A stretch of 64,000 bases of DNA from Bacteroidota bacterium (lineage in GTDB: Bacteria; Bacteroidota; Bacteroidia; B-17B0; Aurantibacillaceae). The DNA lies in assembly GCA_013697245.1 (NCBI GenBank), contig JACCXH010000015.1, positions 1 through 64,000 of the forward strand. Reading direction: 5' to 3'. Shown one piece after another: positions 34,900 through 44,319 of this stretch (the first letter of the stretch is position 1; each line of letters begins with the position of its first letter). The notes under the pieces were generated by a model, which saw nothing but the letters and a program-made list of their open reading frames with translations, did no database searches and was not told the origin of the DNA. A program made the translations under genes and the position numbers.

Positions 34900-35646
34900 A
34901 TGTTAAGAGCAATAGTAATAGATGATGAACAAAAAGGAATCAATAGCATTAAGCTATTGGTGGAAAAATTTGTTAAGGATGTTAGGATCGTTGCGGAAAG
35001 CATAGAGGCCGAAAAGGGAATTTCGTTGATTGAAGATTATAAACCCGAAATTGTTTTTTTGGATATTAATATGCCACATATGAATGGTTTTGAATTATTG
35101 CAACAATTAAAGTTTAAAGAGTTTAGTTTAATTTTTACAACTGCCCATACGGAATATGCATTGCAAGCCATTAAAAATAATGCGTTGGATTATTTATTAA
35201 AACCTATTAACCACGAAGATCTGATAGCCGCTGTTGAAAGAGTAAAGAAAAAAACAAAACAGGAAACCTTGCCCGACCTTGGAAAATTGCTTGAAGAATT
35301 AAGCTCACCAAATAAAGGTAAGATTCCTTTACATGTAAAAGATAAAGTAGAGTACGTAAATAAAAATGATATTATTCGTTTAGAATCAGATTCAAATTAC
35401 ACCAATGTATTTACTACTGGAGGGAAAAAGCTGATGATTTCAAAGACCCTTGGCGATTATGAAACATTATTGTGTAATAAGGAGAATACTTTTATGCGTG
35501 TGCACCAATCGCACATTATTAACCTTAACTATGTTGTAAAATTCACAAAAGATAATGGTGGTTTCATTATTACAAAAGATAATTGCTCAGTTCCTCTCTC
35601 CAAAAACAAAAAAGACGAATTCTTAACCTGGCTGGATGTTAAATAA
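34900..35646 (+). CDS. LytTR-family response regulator
   Basis: A 248-residue transcription factor. It has an N-terminal receiver domain with VIDDEQ, the phospho-acceptor Asp in FLDINMPHMNGF, FTTAHTEYALQAI and LLKPI, and a C-terminal LytTR DNA-binding domain (about 140-248) with IIRLESDSNYTNVFT and FMRVHQSHIINLNYV. It is the cognate regulator of the kinase encoded 5 nt upstream. LytTR proteins bind tandem repeats upstream of targets; no autoregulatory site was identified. A paralogue is at 55242-55988. Confidence 0.95.
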   Translation: MLRAIVIDDEQKGINSIKLLVEKFVKDVRIVAESIEAEKGISLIEDYKPEIVFLDINMPHMNGFELLQQLKFKEFSLIFTTAHTEYALQAIKNNALDYLLKPINHEDLIAAVERVKKKTKQETLPDLGKLLEELSSPNKGKIPLHVKDKVEYVNKNDIIRLESDSNYTNVFTTGGKKLMISKTLGDYETLLCNKENTFMRVHQSHIINLNYVVKFTKDNGGFIITKDNCSVPLSKNKKDEFLTWLDVK

Positions 35647-35649
35647 GCC

Positions 35650-35715
35650 AAAACCCTTATCAATTCTACACTCTGTAGAAAACTACAATTAATTAAAGTC
35701 TCCTAAAGGGTTTTA
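35650..35715 (+). terminator. possible two-tier terminator after the LytTR gene
   Basis: AAAACCCTT (35650-35658) can pair with AAGGGTTTT (35707-35715), enclosing a second hairpin TTCTAC/GTAGAA. T-rich sequence follows. The long loop makes this a moderate call. Confidence 0.4.
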
Positions 35716-35826
35716 AGTTTTTAATTCTAATTTTTCAACTTTTTTAAATTCTCAATAAAAGCTACCACTTATATGTTGTATTGCTATGTAGGCTAATTAC
35801 CTGTTTTAATTTCTTGAGATTGATTT

Positions 35827-35834
35827 TATGTTTG
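35827..35834 (+). promoter_or_regulatory. -7 box of the T9SS metalloprotease gene
   Basis: TATGTTTG matches TAnnTTTG, 19 nt upstream of the ATG at 35854. Confidence 0.5.
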
Positions 35835-35853
35835 CGGTATAAAATTTATAATC

Positions 35854-38800
35854 ATGAAAAAAATATTTTTTAAATGCCTATTAGTAGTAACAATAGTTAA
35901 TTTTACTGCAAAGGCGCAAACCATGAGATGCGACTACGAAACAAGAACTGTCTCAAAAAATTCAGACGCAAATACCCGGCCAACTATTTCAAATATGCCT
36001 GGTTTTGTATGCAGTTCAACTATTAACAATTATATTCCTACAGCTTCTACCGACCCACTTGTTTATCGTTTAAATATCCATTTATTCAAAAGAACATTCG
36101 GTCCGGGAGTTTATGATAATGTTACAACTGCTGATGTAAACTACTTTATTTATTTATTAAATCAACAGTACTCAACGCTTCAACCACCCCAGTTATTAGC
36201 AAACCCGGTAGCTCCTTTTATTTCAAATTCAAAAATAACTTTTGTTTTGAATAACATTTATTGGCATACAGATGATATTGCTTTTCAAAATAACGCCTAC
36301 TTTAATGATCCAGTAATTGATGCAATGTATGGTGTTGATAGACTCAAAGCCTTTAACATATATTTTATATCAGACCCCATAAATAATGGTGGCGCTTTTG
36401 GTGGTAGCTCATATTCATTCGGAACGTTTATTGGCAGTCCTACTTCAATGTGGTTTCCTGGATTAGCCGGTTTGTTTGGCCATGAACTCGGACACTCCTT
36501 TGGTTGGTTAGATCATACCGGTGGGGCAACGGCGGGAGGTTTTATGCCACCCGATGTGTTTTTTGAACCTTCTGGGATTTGGAATGTAGCAGGCGTGTGC
36601 GGTACACCAAATACCTCTAATAATATAATGGGTTATAACTGGCAATGTAGAAATTATCTTTCGCCACAACAAATAGGTTTGTTTTTTTATAATTCGATGG
36701 CTGGAGGCCCTTATACTGCAAACTACCCTGGCATCCCTGGTGGTAATACGATAATATATACAACACAATGCGATTATGATAATACAAAAAGTATCACAGT
36801 TTCAAGTAATCAAACCTGGACAAAATGTAATAATATTCGTGGCGACATCACGATAAACAGCGGCGTGGAGCTAATAATAAAATGTAATATAAACATGACC
36901 AAAGACGCCAAGATCTATGTAAATAAGGGTGCTAAATTAACATTAGATGGAGGAACGATTTCAAATTATTGTGGTGAACTGTGGGGAGGAATAGAAGTAT
37001 TTGGTGATAACACTTTACCTCAGTATATCGATCCAACTACATTTATGCCTTTGTATCAAGGAATGGTTGTGCTAAAAAATTCCGCTAAAATTGCGAATGC
37101 AAAAAATGGAGTTTCTTTGGGCCAAAGAAATTCTACATCCGGTTTATTTATTTCCGGAACGGGAGGAGGAATAGTTCAAGCAAATCCATTAACAACGTTC
37201 GAAAACAATATTGTTGATGTTGATTTTTTAAATTACGTTTATGTTGACCCAACAAAACCTGCTAAAGCAATACTTAATGTAAGCTATTTTAAACAAACAA
37301 GTTTTAACGCTAATAACAGTCAAATGAATAGTTTGGCTACAGCTGATACTCGTGTGATCTTATATGGAGTAAGAAGCGTTAAATTTCTTGGTTGTAATTT
37401 TTCCGGCGACGGTAATTATGGCATTAGAAGTACTAATGCCAGTTTTATTATACAGGATTATTGTTCGACAATGACAGGGGGTGTTTGCACTGGAGCAATA
37501 ATTCAAAATGTATTCAATTCTGGAAGTTTTTATTATGGTATCTATGCATCTAATAGTTCTAATTTTTGGCCTTCTACGATAGATCATGCAACATTTACCG
37601 GAAATTATAAAACTTCCGGTATTTATTTAGGCGCAGTTAATAGCAGCAAAATTGCAAATTGCTATTTTAATATTTCCAATTTTCTTTATCCTTCCTCTGT
37701 TATTTGCGGCGCATATTTAAATGGCTGTACTTTATATACTATACAGAATAATGTATTTTATGGCATGGGCAGTCCGGTAGAAGGTTTAATAATACAAAAT
37801 TCAGGAACTTTGGCGAATGAAGTATACAATAACACTTTTACCAACCTTACCTATGGACTTTGGGCGCAACGCCAAAATGTGAATTGGGGCAATGGAGTTG
37901 GCTTAAAATTAAATTGTAATGATTTTAACAATTGTGATTATAATATCGGAGTACAGGGACCTTTAACGTCTAATAATCAACATGGTATTGCTTTTACACA
38001 GGGTATCGAAAATGGAACTGTACAACAAAATGCACGTAACAAATATAATACCTCAGCGTGCAACACTAATGGGGAAAATAAATTCTATATTGACACTTGG
38101 AACACTTTATATCTATATCATGGATCATTTTCAGCCACCCAATTCCATCCAACCCCTCAAACAAATGCAAGTTGCAGCAATGCAAGCGAAATACAAGATG
38201 TGTTTGGAACTACAATCGCACCAGCTAAATCAGTTTATTGTCCTTCAGCTAATCCTCCTGTTTCGGAAAATAAATTAATAAATACAAGTCAACAACAGTT
38301 AAGTTCAATAAACAGTAATATTGATGCTGCACGCTCTACAATAAAACAATTAGAAGAAGAGTTAACCAATTCGTCTTCACAAAAAGGAAAACAAAATATC
38401 GAGTCGCAATTAAGCCTTGCGCGAACTGACTTAGGATTATTACTTAATAAAAAAATAAACTATTTATTAAATGATGAATCAGCTGAAAACCCCTGGGAAG
38501 AAATAGAAACTATTTTTGCTTCAGGTGATATGGCAGAAGAAGAACGTTTTCTTATCATCTCTGCCATTGAACAACAAGATTTTTCAAAAGCAACCCAAAG
38601 AATTAATCAATTAAGAATTAAAAACAATAAAGAGGATAATGACTTTTGTGACCTAGAGGAAATAATCATAGTTCTTAAAAACGATAAAGATTATTTCTAT
38701 AAAGTGAATTCTGATGGAGCTATGAAAGCAAAGTTAAAACAATTGGCAGATAATGAAGGACCTGCACAATTAGGCGCGGTTAATATCCTTCAAAAAGTCG

Positions 38801-39117
38801 CTGCTTATAAATATATGGAAGAGCTTTTGCATCCAAGAATTGCTACAAGCACCTCTATTTCTCAAAACCAGATCTTATTTGGGAATGGTATTAAAGTATT
38901 CCCAAATCCTGCAAGCAATATTTTGAATGTTGAAATGAATGAAAGGGAAGCCTCTGAGATACAAATAACAGATGTAACTGGTAAGATCATACTTAACCAG
39001 ATGATTGAAAATAAGACCACGATTAGTGTTGAAAAACTGATTAACGGTATTTATTTTGTCAACCTAGTAGATAAGGGTAAAATAATAAGTACTAAGAAAA
39101 TTGTTATTATTAAATAA
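35854..39117 (+). CDS. T9SS-exported M43-like metalloprotease with beta-helix region
   Basis: A 1087-residue secreted protein. Signal peptide 1-22. The metalloprotease domain carries HELGHSFGWLDH (210-221), the HExxHxxGxxH zinc motif, and the Met-turn-like NIMGYNW downstream, as in pappalysin-type M43 enzymes. Residues about 310-740 are rich in N, G, S and short strands with repeated FxGNY/IxNCYF/VYNNTF turns, suggesting a right-handed parallel beta-helix. A helical, charged region (about 800-990) follows. A type A T9SS sorting domain (about 1010-1087) starts at VFPNPASN and ends KKIVIIK. It is likely surface-attached or released; the protein substrate is unknown. Confidence 0.88.
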   Translation: MKKIFFKCLLVVTIVNFTAKAQTMRCDYETRTVSKNSDANTRPTISNMPGFVCSSTINNYIPTASTDPLVYRLNIHLFKRTFGPGVYDNVTTADVNYFIYLLNQQYSTLQPPQLLANPVAPFISNSKITFVLNNIYWHTDDIAFQNNAYFNDPVIDAMYGVDRLKAFNIYFISDPINNGGAFGGSSYSFGTFIGSPTSMWFPGLAGLFGHELGHSFGWLDHTGGATAGGFMPPDVFFEPSGIWNVAGVCGTPNTSNNIMGYNWQCRNYLSPQQIGLFFYNSMAGGPYTANYPGIPGGNTIIYTTQCDYDNTKSITVSSNQTWTKCNNIRGDITINSGVELIIKCNINMTKDAKIYVNKGAKLTLDGGTISNYCGELWGGIEVFGDNTLPQYIDPTTFMPLYQGMVVLKNSAKIANAKNGVSLGQRNSTSGLFISGTGGGIVQANPLTTFENNIVDVDFLNYVYVDPTKPAKAILNVSYFKQTSFNANNSQMNSLATADTRVILYGVRSVKFLGCNFSGDGNYGIRSTNASFIIQDYCSTMTGGVCTGAIIQNVFNSGSFYYGIYASNSSNFWPSTIDHATFTGNYKTSGIYLGAVNSSKIANCYFNISNFLYPSSVICGAYLNGCTLYTIQNNVFYGMGSPVEGLIIQNSGTLANEVYNNTFTNLTYGLWAQRQNVNWGNGVGLKLNCNDFNNCDYNIGVQGPLTSNNQHGIAFTQGIENGTVQQNARNKYNTSACNTNGENKFYIDTWNTLYLYHGSFSATQFHPTPQTNASCSNASEIQDVFGTTIAPAKSVYCPSANPPVSENKLINTSQQQLSSINSNIDAARSTIKQLEEELTNSSSQKGKQNIESQLSLARTDLGLLLNKKINYLLNDESAENPWEEIETIFASGDMAEEERFLIISAIEQQDFSKATQRINQLRIKNNKEDNDFCDLEEIIIVLKNDKDYFYKVNSDGAMKAKLKQLADNEGPAQLGAVNILQKVAAYKYMEELLHPRIATSTSISQNQILFGNGIKVFPNPASNILNVEMNEREASEIQITDVTGKIILNQMIENKTTISVEKLINGIYFVNLVDKGKIISTKKIVIIK

Positions 39118-39140
39118 ATCAAAAAAATAATTATTAAAAA

Positions 39141-39166
39141 GGGAAGCAAACACTTCCCTTTTTTAT
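39141..39166 (+). terminator. Rho-independent terminator after the metalloprotease
   Basis: GGGAAG, loop CAAACA, CTTCCC, then TTTTTTA. It starts 24 nt after the stop codon. Confidence 0.85.
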
Positions 39167-39184
39167 TTACTATTTAAAAAACAC

Positions 39185-39388
39185 ATGAGATCACCAAGGC
39201 CTCCTCATAAAAATAAAGTGTTATTGATCTTTTTTATAATTATCATTCAAATTACTATAATATATATTCTTGCCTGCTATTACAATTGTTCTGTTCTCTT
39301 TTATTGTTCTGTTCCTTTAATAGCTATGGTGCTTGGTATGCAATATCTTTTAAAGGATAATAGCTTCGAAAATAGAGACGCTAAGTAA
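39185..39388 (+). CDS. small two-span membrane protein
   Basis: A 67-residue ORF with ATG start and a basic N-terminus (RSPRPPHKNK), two adjacent hydrophobic stretches (about 11-30 and 35-52) and a polar tail. Codon usage looks like its neighbours. No homologous family recognised; it may be species-specific. It lies between a terminator and the barrel gene. Confidence 0.4.
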   Translation: MRSPRPPHKNKVLLIFFIIIIQITIIYILACYYNCSVLFYCSVPLIAMVLGMQYLLKDNSFENRDAK

Positions 39389-39496
39389 GATAAATAATTG
39401 GCAAAAATTAACTGCAAAAAAAGGTTAAAATAAACTAAAAACATTTTCGCAACACCTTTTACTTTTTAGCTTTATAAAAATTTAAAAACAGGTAGT

Positions 39497-40150
39497 ATGA
39501 AAAAATTTGTCTTAGCAACAGTATTAAGTTTCTCTTTTGTTTTATCAAACGCGCAGGATAGTCTAAGGCACTTTGAATTTGGGGCTACTTTCCTTACAGC
39601 CAACAATTACAATAGGCCTTTCTTTTTTCAGAACAATAATGTTCCAATAGATTTTATGAAAGGATTGTTCTTTCGCTATACAAAAAACCGTTTTGGTTTT
39701 AGGTCACAAATAAATTATTCCAAACATTATTCTTCAGGTTATAATCAAAATGGTATAGGCGATGTTATTACGGTAAGCAACGTAAATAAGAATTTTGATA
39801 TTGGCATTGGTGGACAATATTCCTTACTCAAGAAAAAAAATTGGCTCTATACTTTTGTAGACCTTAGCTATAGAAATCAGTTTTCAAAAGGTTTTAATTA
39901 TTTAAGTGGTGCAGGTATAAATGCCTATACGAATTCAAGCACTGGTTTAAACACTTCGGTTGGTTTAGGTTTCAAAATTAAAACCTTAAATAATCTCTAT
40001 CTTTCTCCTGAACTAGGCTACAATATTTTTTATGGTAATTTAAAACATTCAAATACTATAGTCTCTACAGGCGAGACATTTAATTACAACGGTATCGACA
40101 AAAATTTTAGCCCTTTTCTAAAACTACATTTTACTTATAAGTTTAAATAG
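39497..40150 (+). CDS. outer-membrane beta-barrel protein
   Basis: A 217-residue protein with signal peptide (1-19, ending SNAQ) and a short eight-to-ten-strand barrel pattern of alternating aromatic and polar residues, ending FSPFLKLHFTYKFK with the aromatic C-terminus typical of BAM substrates. It includes FGFRSQINYSKHYSSGYNQ and GLNTSVGLGFKIKTLNNLYLSPELGYNIFYG. It resembles small porin-like/OmpW-like Bacteroidota barrels, but no specific family is certain. Confidence 0.78.
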   Translation: MKKFVLATVLSFSFVLSNAQDSLRHFEFGATFLTANNYNRPFFFQNNNVPIDFMKGLFFRYTKNRFGFRSQINYSKHYSSGYNQNGIGDVITVSNVNKNFDIGIGGQYSLLKKKNWLYTFVDLSYRNQFSKGFNYLSGAGINAYTNSSTGLNTSVGLGFKIKTLNNLYLSPELGYNIFYGNLKHSNTIVSTGETFNYNGIDKNFSPFLKLHFTYKFK

Positions 40151-40173
40151 ATTACCCAAGGGCAGAAGTATAA

Positions 40174-42336
40174 TTATTTTACAATCGTAATAAAGCCGGT
40201 GTACTCGTGATTTTTTTTGTAATTGTCATTCAACTGGGCTTTATAGATATATTCGCCAATTGGAGCAATTTCGCCTTTTACGGTGCCATCCCAGCCCTTA
40301 GTATAATCCTGGGTATGAAATATTTTTTGTCCCCAACGGTCAAAGATCATTAAACTGTAAGTTTTAGTATCCCATCCCATTCCTTCCGGTAAAAAAATAT
40401 CATTTAAGCCATCGCCATTTGGTGTAAATGCATTGGGTACATAAAACGTAAATTCCGGCAATACATTAATAATTTTCATCACATTGCTACTGCAACCATA
40501 AATATTACTCACCGTTAACATAATAGGGAATTGGCCGACGTTTGTAAAATTATAACTTGGGTTCTGTAAAATAGAACTTTCCATTCCTCCAAAATTCCAT
40601 TCCCATTTGGTTGGCGCTGCACTAGAAACATCTGTAAAATTAACCAGGGGGTGTAACTCAGAAACTTCTTTATTATCAGTTTCAAAATCTGCAACCGGAG
40701 TTGGGTAAACCTCTATGGTTACAAAATTATTAGTGGTACTTGTACATCCAAAATTATTGGTCGCGCTATGATTACCTGTATAAATTCCTGCTTTATTAAA
40801 ACACATGCTTGGGTTTACCGATGCGGTAATGCTTCCATCGCTAAAACTCCAGGTGGTTAATGTAATAGTGCCACTGCTTGAACTTTTATCTTCAAAATTC
40901 ACACACAATGGCGCGCAGCCCTTTGTTCCTGAATTGATACTGGCTACTAACGGTTTTGGCACTACCATAACAGTATACAATTTTTGCTCACTTATTGGGC
41001 AATTTCCCGAAACAACTACATTAACTGAATAAATAGTATTGCTTTGCGGCGAAACACTTATTGAACTGGTGGTGTAAGATCCCGGCGACCATAAATAAGT
41101 AATGGGATCGGTGATCCCGCTGGTACTCACTTCCAGTAAAGTATTATCTCCCAAACAATTCATAAGGGTTTTTGTCGAAACACCCGTAGAAATTGCCGGC
41201 TCTTGTATACTAACGGTAGTGGAGTTGGCGCAACCTTTAGAATCCTGTATAGCAACTGTATAAATACCGGCACTTAATGAATTAGCGCTTGCGTTATTGC
41301 CACCGCTTGGATACCAGGTGTAATTGTATGCCGGACTTCCAAATAAAGGCAAAACAGTAGCGCTGCCATTATGCCCGCCAAAGCACGATACGCTTGATGT
41401 GGCTGTAACCGAAGCACCAATAACAGAAACCAATTGTGTGCTTGTGCCAACCGAATTGCAAGGACCATTGGTCGTACTTAATGATACTGTATAAACACCG
41501 GGTGTATTAAAAACATGTGTTGGGTTTGAAAGAGTAGAAGTATTGCTTGCCGAACTTTGATCCCCAAAATTCCAATGATATAATAAACCTTGTGTACAGG
41601 TGGGTGTTGCTACCGAAAAATTACTACAGGTATAAGTAAAACTGGTGGTATTATTTCCGGCATCGCCTATCATAAAATCATCGATTGCAAAGCCGTCAAA
41701 CGCATTGCAGGTTGTACCAGATCCAAAATTAAAACGGAATTTTACATTTTGTTTACCTGCCAGGCCACTTAAACAATGTTTTGCGGTAACCCAGTTTAAG
41801 CTTCCGCCGCCGCCTTGGCAGCTGCCCGAAGTTAATTTACTGTTGCCCGACCAGCCGCCGGTGTTTGACCATGCTAAATAATTTATGTTCCCATAATTAT
41901 ACCAATTCTGTGTCATGCAATTGGCAGGATCGTTAAATCCACCAACTAAACCCCAGGTTGCGCCATTATTAATGGTATATAATAAACTGGCCCCATCGTA
42001 TTGATGCTCCATCTCCCAAAAAACTTTAAAGCTTACAAAAGGTGAGGTTAAAGCGGAAAAGTCGTAACACGGACTTTCAATATAAGATTTTTCGCCGCTG
42101 TTATAATTAGAACCGGAGAGACCGCCAATTATCCAACATTTAGAACCGCCGCCGGCACCGGTAATAACACCTTTATTTGGTGTGCCCCATGCCCAATCTG
42201 AATTTACACCACCGCTGGTCCATGTGGCTGAGGTTTCAAAATCTTGTATATTTGGAAAAGTATTTATGCACTGCGCCGATCCGTTTTTTACAGACAGCGA
42301 AATAAAAAAGAAAAAGATTATTTTTTTTAAGCGCAT
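40174..42336 (-). CDS. PKD/SprB-repeat surface protein with gliding-type C-terminal domain
   Basis: About 720 residues from the ATG at 42336 (MRLKKIIFFFFISLS), which gives a clean signal peptide; the longer frame starts at 42381. The N-terminal domain (about 30-240) is a jelly-roll-like adhesion module with many G/N/W residues. PKD domains follow (LLYHWNFGDQSSASNTSTLSNPTHVF, CVNFEDKSSSSG, WEWNFGGMESS), with one SprB-like repeat (SVSCFGGHNGSATV ... AIQDSKGCANSTTVSI). The C-terminus is the gliding-associated/T9SS type B domain (YVPNAFTPNGDGLNDIF ... FITIVK). It is probably a surface adhesin or gliding-related protein exported by T9SS. Confidence 0.92.
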   Translation of the reverse strand: MRLKKIIFFFFISLSVKNGSAQCINTFPNIQDFETSATWTSGGVNSDWAWGTPNKGVITGAGGGSKCWIIGGLSGSNYNSGEKSYIESPCYDFSALTSPFVSFKVFWEMEHQYDGASLLYTINNGATWGLVGGFNDPANCMTQNWYNYGNINYLAWSNTGGWSGNSKLTSGSCQGGGGSLNWVTAKHCLSGLAGKQNVKFRFNFGSGTTCNAFDGFAIDDFMIGDAGNNTTSFTYTCSNFSVATPTCTQGLLYHWNFGDQSSASNTSTLSNPTHVFNTPGVYTVSLSTTNGPCNSVGTSTQLVSVIGASVTATSSVSCFGGHNGSATVLPLFGSPAYNYTWYPSGGNNASANSLSAGIYTVAIQDSKGCANSTTVSIQEPAISTGVSTKTLMNCLGDNTLLEVSTSGITDPITYLWSPGSYTTSSISVSPQSNTIYSVNVVVSGNCPISEQKLYTVMVVPKPLVASINSGTKGCAPLCVNFEDKSSSSGTITLTTWSFSDGSITASVNPSMCFNKAGIYTGNHSATNNFGCTSTTNNFVTIEVYPTPVADFETDNKEVSELHPLVNFTDVSSAAPTKWEWNFGGMESSILQNPSYNFTNVGQFPIMLTVSNIYGCSSNVMKIINVLPEFTFYVPNAFTPNGDGLNDIFLPEGMGWDTKTYSLMIFDRWGQKIFHTQDYTKGWDGTVKGEIAPIGEYIYKAQLNDNYKKNHEYTGFITIVK

Positions 42337-42673
42337 TTCAAAAAATAAATTTTTATTGAAGCGGCTTCGGGTTAAAAACAAATTTTAATTAACCATCAAG
42401 GGTGTTCACTTGCGACTTTAAAGATAAAAAATTTAAAGACACTTTTTCATAATTGTATATTACTAAATCGTAAATAAACACAAGAAATGAACATTTAATA
42501 GCCTGTTTTTAACAAAATGGCGGCTTTAATGTTGCAATCTCAATGTTTTCACCACCGGCACCCTATGTAGATTAATTTCCTCACTTATGGGAATTGTATT
42601 AAGGAAATGTTGGGTATTTCGACTTAAAATAGCAGGAATGATCTTTGCAATTAAAAATGATCAATTAATAACT

Positions 42674-43825
42674 ATGGCAAATTCTATCCCAAATTATTTT
42701 AAAGTATCTATTATCATTTTAGGGATGCTTGGTTTTTTCTTTATTTTATGGCTTGGCCAAAACATCCTTATTCCTTTAACCTTTGCTGGTATAATTTCAA
42801 TTTTATTAAATCCATTGGTTAATTTTTTTGTTGGCAAAGGTTTTAACCGGATCATTGCCATAACTATTGCAATTATACTTTTGTTAGTGGTTGTAACAGG
42901 CATTTTATTATTTATTGGTTCGCAGGTAAGTATGTTTAGTGATTCATGGCCACAGTTAAAAATTAAATTTAATGCACTTGTTAACGATGGCCTGAAATGG
43001 GTATCTGAAACTTTTAATGTAGGTAAATCAAAAGTAAATGCCTGGATAAATGAACGCAAAGCAGAAAGTTTAAATGATGCGGGAGGCTTTATAGGCGATA
43101 CGGTTAGCGCCATTGGTTCTATGCTGGTAAATGTTTTTTTATTACCGGTTTATATTTTCCTATTCTTATTTTACAAACCCTTACTGCTTAACTTTATGGC
43201 GCAGGTTTTCGCAAGCGATAAACGTACTGCCGTTGCAGAAGTATTGTTCAATACCAAATCTTTGATCCAAAATTACCTTGTTGGTTTATTAATAGAGTTG
43301 ATCATTGTAGCCTCTATGAATTCTGTAGCGCTTTTAATTATTGGTATTGATTATGCCATTATGCTGGGTGTAATTGGCGCTATCTTAAATCTAATTCCTT
43401 ATATCGGCGGCATTGTAGCAATTAGCCTGCCAATGTTAATGGCGGTGATTACTGATACGCCTTTTGATGCGGTTTTAGTTTTAATTGCTTACATCATTGT
43501 TCAGCTGATCGACAACAATTTTTTAGTGCCAAAAATTGTGGCTTCAAAAGTTAAAGTAAATGCTTTGATCTCTATCATAGTTGTATTAATTGGCGGGGCT
43601 TTATGGGGCGTTGCAGGCATGTTCCTTTCTATACCCATAACGGCTATTTTAAAAGTAATTTTTGATAAGATCCCACATCTTAAACCCATTGGTTTTTTAA
43701 TTGGCGATACAATGCCACCTATCGGTAAAGCGATCTTTGATTTTAGAGAGATACAGGCCCGTTTAACTCCTAAAAAGAAGATCAAAAAACCTAAAGCGGA
43801 GATAGAAGATCCAAAAGTTGCCTAA
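42674..43825 (+). CDS. AI-2E family transporter (PerM-like)
   Basis: About 383 residues from the ATG at 42674 (MANSIPNYFKVSI); the frame extends further upstream to 42587 but with untypical residues. It has about eight membrane segments with the family layout: two N-terminal helices (about 9-60), the cytoplasmic or periplasmic loop (85-150), then FLLPVYIFLFLFYKPLL, LIELIIVASMNSVALLIIGIDYAIMLGVIGAILNLIPYIGGI, and INAL-like VNALISIIVVLIGGALWGVAGMFLSIPITAI near the end. The Lys-rich tail is cytoplasmic. Members export small solutes or AI-2; the substrate here is unknown. Confidence 0.9.
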   Translation: MANSIPNYFKVSIIILGMLGFFFILWLGQNILIPLTFAGIISILLNPLVNFFVGKGFNRIIAITIAIILLLVVVTGILLFIGSQVSMFSDSWPQLKIKFNALVNDGLKWVSETFNVGKSKVNAWINERKAESLNDAGGFIGDTVSAIGSMLVNVFLLPVYIFLFLFYKPLLLNFMAQVFASDKRTAVAEVLFNTKSLIQNYLVGLLIELIIVASMNSVALLIIGIDYAIMLGVIGAILNLIPYIGGIVAISLPMLMAVITDTPFDAVLVLIAYIIVQLIDNNFLVPKIVASKVKVNALISIIVVLIGGALWGVAGMFLSIPITAILKVIFDKIPHLKPIGFLIGDTMPPIGKAIFDFREIQARLTPKKKIKKPKAEIEDPKVA

Positions 43826-43837
43826 TCTATTTTCATA

Positions 43838-44120
43838 AAGCGTAAGCAAACAATGTGAGTTGGCCGCATAAGATTTTTCATAAAAACTCATCGTCGGTTA
43901 AAAGAGTGGCTTGTGTGAAAGATGATTTTTGTCTCTCGCGGAGCGCTTAAATCATCAGGTTTGAGCGATGATGAATTTTAGAAAAATATTATGCAGCCTC
44001 GATTTTTGCTCCACTTTTTATCAAAGAAAAAGTGGATTGATAATTTTTTATAAAGATCTCGCCTTTCTTTTCATCAAGCAAAAAGTAATGGCAAGAAATG
44101 AGTTCAGGAATTGATTTTTT
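43838..44120 (+). repeat. structured repeat A, copy 1
   Basis: First copy of a four-member family. It begins AAGCGTAAGCAAAC. A long hairpin runs from 43862 to 43998, with outer arms of 16/18 matched positions and inner arms AAAACTCATCGTCG / CGATGATGAATTTT. An inner stem GATGATTT...AAATCATC (43921-43956) holds a conserved GCG-rich apex. Then follows a second hairpin CCACTTTTT/AAAAAGTGG and the 3' tail GAAATGAGTTCAGGAATTGA. It lies between the AI-2E transporter and the OmpA-fusion gene. No coding potential. Confidence 0.85.
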
Positions 44121-44140
44121 TGTCCGCAAACAAACTAGTC

Positions 44141-44191
44141 ATTCCGGGCCTGAGCCGGAATCTCAGCACTAAACCTGTTTGAGTGCTGAGA
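44141..44191. repeat. two adjacent perfect hairpins
   Basis: ATTCCGG/CCGGAAT (44141-44161, 7-nt loop) directly abuts TCTCAGCACT/AGTGCTGAGA (44161-44191, 11-nt loop, 10 bp). Short palindromes starting CATTCCGGG and CCGGAATCTC are familiar repetitive-element sequences in many bacteria. It follows repeat A copy 1. Confidence 0.7.
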
Positions 44192-44319
44192 TGCTGAACC
44201 CTAAATTATGATGCTTTTTTACCTTTTTTTAAGATTTCGCCTAAAATACTGTAACTTTTTTTGTGGATATTTATTATAAACTGCATCTAAAGATAAATAC
44301 CCTTTTTAAAAACTCTCTC

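Noticed and set aside
42182-42388. 68-codon plus-strand frame opposite the PKD/SprB gene
   Set aside because: It lies antisense to the signal-peptide region of a clear gene; Phe/Lys richness only reflects its complement.
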